From contig CM077823.1 of NCBI GenBank assembly GCA_039720395.1, positions 5,508,909 through 5,572,908 on the forward strand: DNA of 64,000 nt, read 5' to 3'. Shown one piece after another: positions 57,609 through 64,000 of this stretch. The position numbers were made by a program, and so were the translations under genes. The stretch is from Liquidambar formosana (taxonomy: Eukaryota; Streptophyta; Magnoliopsida; Saxifragales; Altingiaceae). The notes under the pieces were generated by a model, which saw nothing but the letters and a program-made list of their open reading frames with translations, searched no databases and was not told where the DNA came from. Position 1 is the first letter of the stretch. Every line of letters begins with the position of its first letter.

Positions 57609-59531
57609 TAAACACCCCCCACCCCCCTTTCGCCTTTTTTCCTTTTTCGATTAAGTTTTTAATTAGATGCATGTGCATCAATAGATGATGAAACCGGTTG
57701 GTACTGGGTGGGGCTCTTCAGTTTCTAGTTGCCTCAGTGTACATATAGAGAAGGAATGGTATTTTTTCAGTTTCTTGTTAGTTTTCATGTGTTCTTTCAT
57801 GATTATGGAGCTTGTTAGGCCCTGGGTTTAGAGTCTCATATCTTCAACTTATTTTCTCAGGCTTAAGATACCAGTTGAAAGTTCCTTGAGGAATGCTAAA
57901 CTCTCCTTCAAAGATCTAGATGAAATTATCCTTGTTGGTGGATCAACACGTATCCCAGCTGTTCAGGAGCTTGTGAAGAAGTTAACTGGAAAGGATCCTA
58001 ATGTCACAGTCAATCCTGATGAAGTTGTTGCCCTAGGAGCTTCTGTTCAGGTGGGTTTGACAAAATCAACTATCTTACGTTCTTACTATTGAATTTCTCT
58101 TCTTCTTTTTTCTCTCCTCTGTTTTTTTTTTTCTTTTTTTAGTGGCGAAATACTTGCTGAAAACTCAGATTACCATGTGTGGTAAATGGAGATTTATATG
58201 TGAAAGCAATTTTAGGACTCTTTCTGTGGAGTTAACTCTATCCAGTATTTGGTTTTGAATTAATCATCGTCTCTGTGTTTTCTTATTTTATCCTAGGCTG
58301 GTGTTTTGAGTGAAGAAGTCAGTGGGATTGTGCTCTTGGATGTGACCCCATTATCTCTGGGTCTAGAAACTCTGGGCAGTGTTATGACAAAAATCATTCC
58401 AAGAAACACTACTGTGCCCACATCCAAATCAGAGGTGTTTTCTACAGCTGCAGATGGACAGACCAGTGTCGAAATAAATGTCCTTCAAGGTGAGAGAGAA
58501 TTTGTTAGGGACAACAAATCCCTTGGCAGCTTCCGTCTTGATGGTATCCCACCAGCTCCACGTGGAGTTCCGCAAATTGAGGTCAAATTTGACATTGATG
58601 CCAATGGAATTCTTTCTGTCTCTGCCATTGATAATGGCACAGGAAAGAAGCAAGACATTACCATTACTGGTGCTAGCACTTTGCCCAGCAATGAGGTATG
58701 TTTTCCTAAACAATGCAAGTATTTAATGCTACTTTTTGAAAACATTCTGCGATATAATTTACTAGATTTAGGTTGCGTTTAGCACTACAGTTGAGAGTGC
58801 CTTCTGGACTGGTTCATTTTGGTCCATTTTCGTGTTTCGTAGCATAAAATTGAAAGCCATTAGCTGGCCTGCCATTTTTATGGCTTGTTATAACCAGAAT
58901 GTTGATAATCATACTCTTAAAATTTGTTGGAGCGTTTAGATAAAATTCCCTCGTAGCGACTCCATATTAAAACCAAAATTCCAAAGTCATTTAAATGGCT
59001 TCTTTTACTGGTAAATGAATGGATGCTTTCCTTAAGCTATGCCAAAGGCACTCATAAAAGAATGGAAATGATAGAATTTTAATGAATGAATATATGCATA
59101 TGCAGGTTGAGAAAATGGTTAAGGAATCCGAGAGGTTTGCAAAGGAAGACAAGGAGAAGAGAGATGCCATAGATACAAAGAACCAGGCAGATTCTGTTGT
59201 CTACCAGGCAGAGAAGCAGCTTAAGGAGTTGGGAGACAAGGTTCCTGGCCCAGTGAAAGAGAAGGTTGAGGCAAAACTGAGAGAGCTCAAGGATGAAATC
59301 TCAGGGGGATCAACCCAAGCCATAAAGGATGCCGTGGCTGCCTTAAACCAGGAGGTTATGCAGCTTGGTCAGTCCCTCTATAACCAGCCAGGTGCATCTG
59401 GTGCTGGTCCTGCACCCGGCGCTGATGCTGGGCCTTCAGAACCATCAGGTAAGGGACCTGATGGTGAAGTCATTGATGCAGACTTCACTGACAGCAAGTG
59501 AGATACAAGGGGAGAAGAAAATTGTTGGTGA

Positions 59532-59534
<3 letters not shown>

Positions 59535-59590
<56 letters not shown>
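59535..59590 (+). repeat. Homopolymer of about 56 T residues after the Hsp70 stop
   Basis: An unbroken T-run starts 34 bases after the stop codon, within the expected 3' UTR. Its real length is uncertain because such runs are hard to sequence. It could be the tail of a minus-strand retroposon, but no body follows. Confidence 0.85.
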
Positions 59591-60117
59591 CTCTTTTATT
59601 GGTAATGTGTATAACAAATGATTTTTTGGGGATTGAATTTGATATTTTTTGGGGGGTGAATTCTCCGGTCATTTTTTGTTCTGCGGGGTATGAGGAAGAA
59701 TTGTTATTAGGAAAATAGAGGATTATATTGTCTTAACGAATACCCATAATAGCAAAGGTATACCCTTGCAGTTAGTCTAATACATACTGTTCAGATGCAA
59801 TGTGGCGAATTTTCCATTGAGAAATTTGCATGCATGCCCTTAAAGTTAGTGTGTGTCCCCTTTTTAATTTTGCCCCCACACTAACAAACTGATTTTTAAT
59901 GTTTTGAAGTATGAAAATAAATATATAGCAGTTTGATTTTCTGGCAGCTCGATATTATTGTGATTGGTTTATCTGTAATTCTATATTTTGTGGAAAATTT
60001 TTACAGATTGTGTTACTCTTGTAGTTTAAGTAGCATATGTTATATGGTTATTGTGAAATGGCTTGGTCTTTTGGGGGGCCTCTATCATATGCTTAGCTAG
60101 CCTTGACCTATTCTGTT
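59591..60117. other. Probable Hsp70 3' UTR and downstream spacer
   Basis: AT-rich DNA without a recognisable gene. AATAAATATATAG at about 59916 could act as a polyadenylation signal region. Confidence 0.4.
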
Positions 60118-61205
60118 GTCTGCAAGCAAACCAAGTGGAGTAATGGGAGGCTCAAGCTCAACTTGTCGAACTTTGGTTTTGCTGGCCACTTCCTGATGTG
60201 GTATCAGGTATCTGCTTCACTAAAAGGACTCACATGTGAGACAAACCGATTGTGATTAATGGAATTCCTTTAGTAGCTTTTTCCAGTAATTTCCAGTAAT
60301 TCAAAGACCCTTGAGCTATATATTTATAGACTGAGAAAAAATTCGGGGAAATTACTTTTTGGTTACCATTTTGCAAATTAATACCAAACAAACGTTTTGT
60401 CTGTTAACTTGCTACAAAATGACTGCCAACTTGTTACAAATTGATTACAAACTTATTTTGTTTCGCATTAATTTGGGAAGTGGTTGCCATAAAGGTCATT
60501 TTTCCAAAAAAATTTACTCTTTTTCAATGCCGTTTGTTATCAAAATTGAGAAATTTGTCTAGTTTTCTTGTTGCACATAATGGTGGGGAAAAAAATGAAC
60601 CATATGGCATTGATCATAATGAAACTTTTTCTCGTGGAAGTATTTCTAACTTAAGATGTCTACTAGAAATAAGGAAAAAATGGCCAACGGGGAAAATCTT
60701 AGAGACGTCTTCTTGGTGCTCATACATGTTCACATTACTAATCTATTTATAAATTTTTTTTCACAGGAGAATGAATGAATTACTGAGAATGATGGGACAT
60801 CTAATTGAAGAGGCAGACCAGCAAGGGTGGATGCTACTTTAATACGCTGCACACTTGGGTCATGTCCTAATGGTTAGACCTGTCAATGAATTGGATTTTG
60901 ATAAAAATCTGATTTGAATCCGATCCAAAAATTAGGATATCATAAGAGAATTGTGATCCCAAGATCCGTCAATAATCCAATAATTCATTAGTCAACAAAT
61001 CAAATATGGATATTACCTAATCCGATCCGATAAAAATCTAATCTGATGAATTAAATAATATATTAGATTATATGTTTCTTACAATTATAAATTTTTTAAA
61101 TAAGTTCAATTTTTTTCCTAAAATTCATGCCAATTCTTTGTTAGCTATACATTTTGTAAGATTATCGGATCGGATCAGATTTTCGGACCGAGCATCCAAA
61201 AATAA
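60118..61205 (+). repeat. Segmental tandem duplication, copy 1
   Basis: It is collinear with 62155-63370. Shared landmarks are GGAGTAATGGGAGGCTCAAG, CACTTCCTGAT.TGGTATCA, a small inverted-repeat MITE (60345-60505 and 62379-62538, termini GGGGAAATTACTTTTTGGTT), the ankyrin exon, and an ATCCGATCC-rich repeat. Copies start about 2035 bp apart. Confidence 0.85.
60767..60895 (+). pseudogene. Ankyrin-repeat exon, copy 1 (ACD6/ITN1-like), with stop
   Basis: After a TTTTTTTTCACAG acceptor-like site the frame reads RMNELLRMMGHLIEEADQQG, WMLL, a TAA stop, then YAAHLGHVLMVR. This matches the ankyrin consensus D..GWTPLHYAAHLGH...VR.LL of the plant membrane ankyrin-PGG family. The stop replaces the His of LHYAA, which is intact in copy 2. 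Homology ends in the inserted repeat. Confidence 0.7.
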
Positions 61206-61703
61206 CATAGGAGATGTAATATATTTTTGCTTTATTTTTTTTCTTTTAAGATTTTGTAATTTTGATAAAATTGTTGTAGTAGTTGGAGGAAAAAAAAACC
61301 CATTTTATCAATCCGGGTCATGACCCAGTTGAAATGGATATGGGTCAACCCGAATTAGATGTATCATACATTCTGCAAATTCTAATTTTTATTGCGGAGT
61401 GTTTTTTTGTTTTTGTTGGTGCACGTTATGTTTTTTTAAGTAGATTTGGAAATACTTTGTAGTCGAAAGAAGCCAAAAAATAAAATAAAATAAAATATTT
61501 AAAAAGTTTTAAATGTATAGGGTCAAGATCCGTTTAAATATGAATCCGAGTCAAAATATGTCATTATATGGACCTGGGTCAAAATCCATTTTAATATGGA
61601 TCTGGGTTTGTGTCAACTTGGACTTGTTTGCATATTAACAACACAAAACATTCAGGCATAAGTTGTTTGACGGGTTGCGTTTGGTTGGGTCTACGTTTTT
61701 AAT

Positions 61704-62029
61704 AAAGGACAATGCTCGGTTCTTAACAGTGAATGAGCAACTTCTCCTCCCTCTTATTCATATTACATCACGTATAATAGTTAATTTTAAAAAAGATGGA
61801 TATGTGGATACAAATACATAGACACGTGAATACAAATATATAGACACATAATCATATTCATTCGAATACATAAATATATATATAAACACATAAATACATG
61901 TCTATAATAACATAACATACGGATACATATACATAATTAATTCTCATTTGTTTGTTATACACGTGGCATAATATGAGTGGAAAGGAGGAATTATTGCTCC
62001 TCACTGTGAGGAGCCAAGTATTGTCCTTT
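61704..62029. mobile_element. MITE with about 50-bp inverted repeats
   Basis: The left end AAAGGACAATGCTCGGTTCT and right end (inverted) AAAGGACAATACTTGGCTCC continue through ACAGTGA..AGCAA..TCTCCTCC-like sequence. The flanks are TAAT-like on both sides. The interior has ATACATA/ATAAATA words. It lies between the two copies of the segmental duplication. Confidence 0.7.
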
Positions 62030-62154
62030 AATAAAGGGGTGAGTTTGGGTTTTACTTAAATGAGTTCTTCTCATAAATGAGTTGAGTTGGATTTGGATGA
62101 CATTTTGACTCAACCCATCTAAACCCCCCCAAACCCACCCAGTTGCCAGGGCTA

Positions 62155-63370
62155 TCTGCAAGCAAAGAAAGTGGAGTAATGGGAGGCTCAAGCTCAACTT
62201 GTCGAACTAAGGTTATGCTGCCCACTTCCTGATATGGTATCACTGTATCAGGCATCTGCTTCACTGAAAGGACTCACATTTTAGACAAACCGATTGTGAT
62301 TGATTGGAATTCCTTTAGTAGCTTTTTCCAGTAATTCAAAGACCCCTGAGCTATATAGTATAGACACAGAAAAATTTTGGGGAAATTACTTTTTGGTTAC
62401 TATTTGCCAAATTAATACCAAACAAAGGTTTTGTCTGTTAACTTGCTACAAAATGACTGACAACTTGTTACAAATTGACTACAAGCTTATTATGTTTTGC
62501 ATTAATTTGGGAAGTGGTTGCCAAAAGGTAATTTTTCCAAAAAATTTACTCTTTTCAATGCCGTTTGTTATCAAAATTGAGAATTTTGTCTAGCTTTCTT
62601 GTTGCACATAATGGTGGGGAAAAAAATGAACCATATGGCATTGGTCATAGTGAAACTTTTTCTTCTGGAAGTATTTCTTACTTAAGATGTCTACTAGAAA
62701 TAAGGAAAAAATGGCCAACGGAGAAAATCTTAAAGACGTCTTCTTGGTGCTCATACATGTTCACATTATTAATCCATTTATAAATTTTTTTCACAGAAAG
62801 ATGAATGAATTACTGAGAATGATGGGAGTTCTAATTGAAGAGGCAGACCAAGTAGGGTGGATGCTACTTCACTACGCTGCACACTTGGGTCATGTTCTAA
62901 TGGCTAGACTGTCAATGGATTGGGTCATGTTCTAATGGTTAGACCTATCAATGGATTGGATTTTTATCCAAATCCAATTTGAATCCGATCCAAAAATTAG
63001 GATATGGTAAGAGAATTGTGATCCGATAATCCATTAATAATCCGAATCCAATAATCCATTAGTTAACAAATCAAATATGAATATTACCTAATGTGATCCG
63101 ATAAAAATCCAATCCGATGAATTAAATAATATATTAGATTATATGTTTGATTAATTATTAGTTTAACACATAATTATGGTTCTTATGAACATTATATAGT
63201 AAAAATGTTAAAATTTATTCTCAAATTTAAAGTATATTTCTTATGATTATAAAATTTTTAAATAAGTTCAATTTTTTTCCTAAAATTCATGCTAGGTTTT
63301 TTTGTTAGCTATACATTTTGTAAGATTCTCAGATCGGATCGGATTTTCAGATCGAGCATCCGAAAATAAC
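62155..63370 (+). repeat. Segmental tandem duplication, copy 2
   Basis: Partner of 60118-61205. It has an extra 100-bp stretch (about 63148-63240) and a more intact ankyrin exon. Confidence 0.85.
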
Positions 63371-64000
63371 AAATTCAAATATGGATTTGTATTTTATAGA
63401 TCCGTTGGATTGTCAAATTGGATCCAATCGAAGTTGTTTCTTATCAGATCAGCTTCATATATACCATGATCTGGCCGAATCCGACCTGTTGACAGGTCTA
63501 TTAATGCTATAGCTGATACTACAACATGATGTATCTGCAGCCTACCCTACAGACGGAGATGGCAAGAGGACAGCTTTCACATTGCAGCTAGTCGTGGACA
63601 TAGGGATATAGTGAAAGAGTTTATATCTCCCCATCTGGATTGTTGCAAACTAGATGACAAGAGAGACTGGAATGTTCTTCACTTTTCTGTAGATGGTCGT
63701 AATGAATCCGTAGTGCTTGATGTCTTAAAAAATTTCTCACTTAGTAAAAGAAGGATTACGGCGGGAACACACCTATCCATCAGCTTGTTGCTCGCAAGTC
63801 TTGCATACCCAAACCTATCCATCAGCTTGTTGCTTGCAAGTCTTGCATAACCAAATTTATAGATGACCCTCGAGTTGATAAGATGGCCTTCAACAACAAA
63901 AACTTAAATGCTCTTGACCTGAGTCTCACTAAACATGATTTACCATATCCACACGATCAGGAAAGGGCATTTATTAATGATTGGAACCAAAAACCTACGA
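62797..64000 (+). pseudogene. Ankyrin-repeat protein (ACD6/ITN1-like) pseudogene, runs off the window
   Basis: The first exon (from 62797) reads MNELLRMMGVLIEEADQVGW, MLLHYAAHLGHVLMARL. An insertion (about 62919-63510) splits the next repeat, and coding resumes with LQHDVSAAYPTDGDGKRTA. A missing base at about 63575 shifts the frame before HIAASRGHRDIVKEFISPHL, DCCKLDDKRDWNVLHFSVDG. Another shift near 63755 precedes GNTPIHQLVA, duplicated by a 42-bp tandem repeat (63769-63852). Then comes FIDDPRVDKMAFNNKNLNAL and an open end at the window edge. DCC.L.D.R.WNVLHF and GNTP.H.L are typical of plant ankyrin-PGG membrane proteins involved in defence and salt responses. The C-terminal PGG/transmembrane part would lie beyond 64000. 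Confidence 0.78.
62919..63510. mobile_element. Insertion with AGACCT...AGGTCT ends inside the ankyrin gene
   Basis: The core runs from AGACCTATCAATGGATTGG (62941) to GACCTGTTGACAGGTCT (ending 63499), with inverted ends and an ATCCGATCC/GATCGGATC-rich interior. A 43-bp unit GTCATGTTCTAATGG.TAGAC is duplicated at its left edge. The reading frame of the ankyrin repeat continues across it (…MARL then LQHDVS…), which shows that it is an insertion. A related block is in copy 1 at 60880-61205. Confidence 0.6.

Overview
This is nuclear DNA from a flowering plant, probably a dicot-type genome. It is AT-rich, with GT-AG introns, plastid-targeted proteins encoded with N-terminal transit peptides, plant-type LINEs, SINEs, TRIMs and MITEs, and many (TA)n and (GA)n tracts. 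The species cannot be named from the sequence. Only two near-complete protein genes are present, one at each side of a roughly 50-kb block of intergenic DNA built from nested and decayed transposable elements.

Left side (1-3 kb): an intronless gene for plastid amidophosphoribosyltransferase, the first committed step of purine synthesis. It is complete except for one extra base near 1062-1065. A 367-bp tandem duplication follows it. From 3 to 11 kb I recognise no gene. From 11 to 21 kb lie decayed LINE copies on the minus strand and two hAT-type elements, one with a transposase C-terminal remnant. From 21 to 28.5 kb are an LTR element without coding capacity (TSD TTATG) and a 2.7-kb solo LTR (TSD CGACC). 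From 29 to 33 kb are a cluster of small palindrome-bearing MITEs embedded in (TA)n, a TRIM, and a tail-to-tail inverted duplication of an oligopeptide-transporter (OPT) pseudogene. From 34.8 to 40.9 kb are a short-LTR element hosting a MITE, a long-TIR foldback in (TA)n, a SINE with a 13-bp TSD and a MULE-type MITE. From 45.7 to 52.15 kb is a nested stack: one hAT-like element interrupted by another, which contains two MULE-type foldback elements and an LTR-like insertion.

Right side (52.3-59.5 kb): an eight-exon gene for chloroplast stromal Hsp70. Every splice junction and phase is intact, but there are two in-frame nonsense codons (codons 21 and 238). Intron 1 carries a short solo LTR and a hAT element with a perfect 8-bp TSD. 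Its upstream side lies only 172 bp from the transposon stack, so its older promoter may have been moved far away. From 60 kb to the window end is a tandemly duplicated segment carrying remnants of an ankyrin-repeat (ACD6/ITN1-like) gene, broken by a stop, two frameshifts and an insertion, and running off the window.

The two main genes are not functionally linked beyond both acting in plastids. I see no operon, CRISPR array, rRNA or functional tRNA gene. No demonstrably new biochemical system is visible. The most unusual structures are the OPT inverted repeat (a possible hairpin small-RNA source), the (TA)n-associated MITE families, and the transposon stack in front of an Hsp70 gene that carries two stops.
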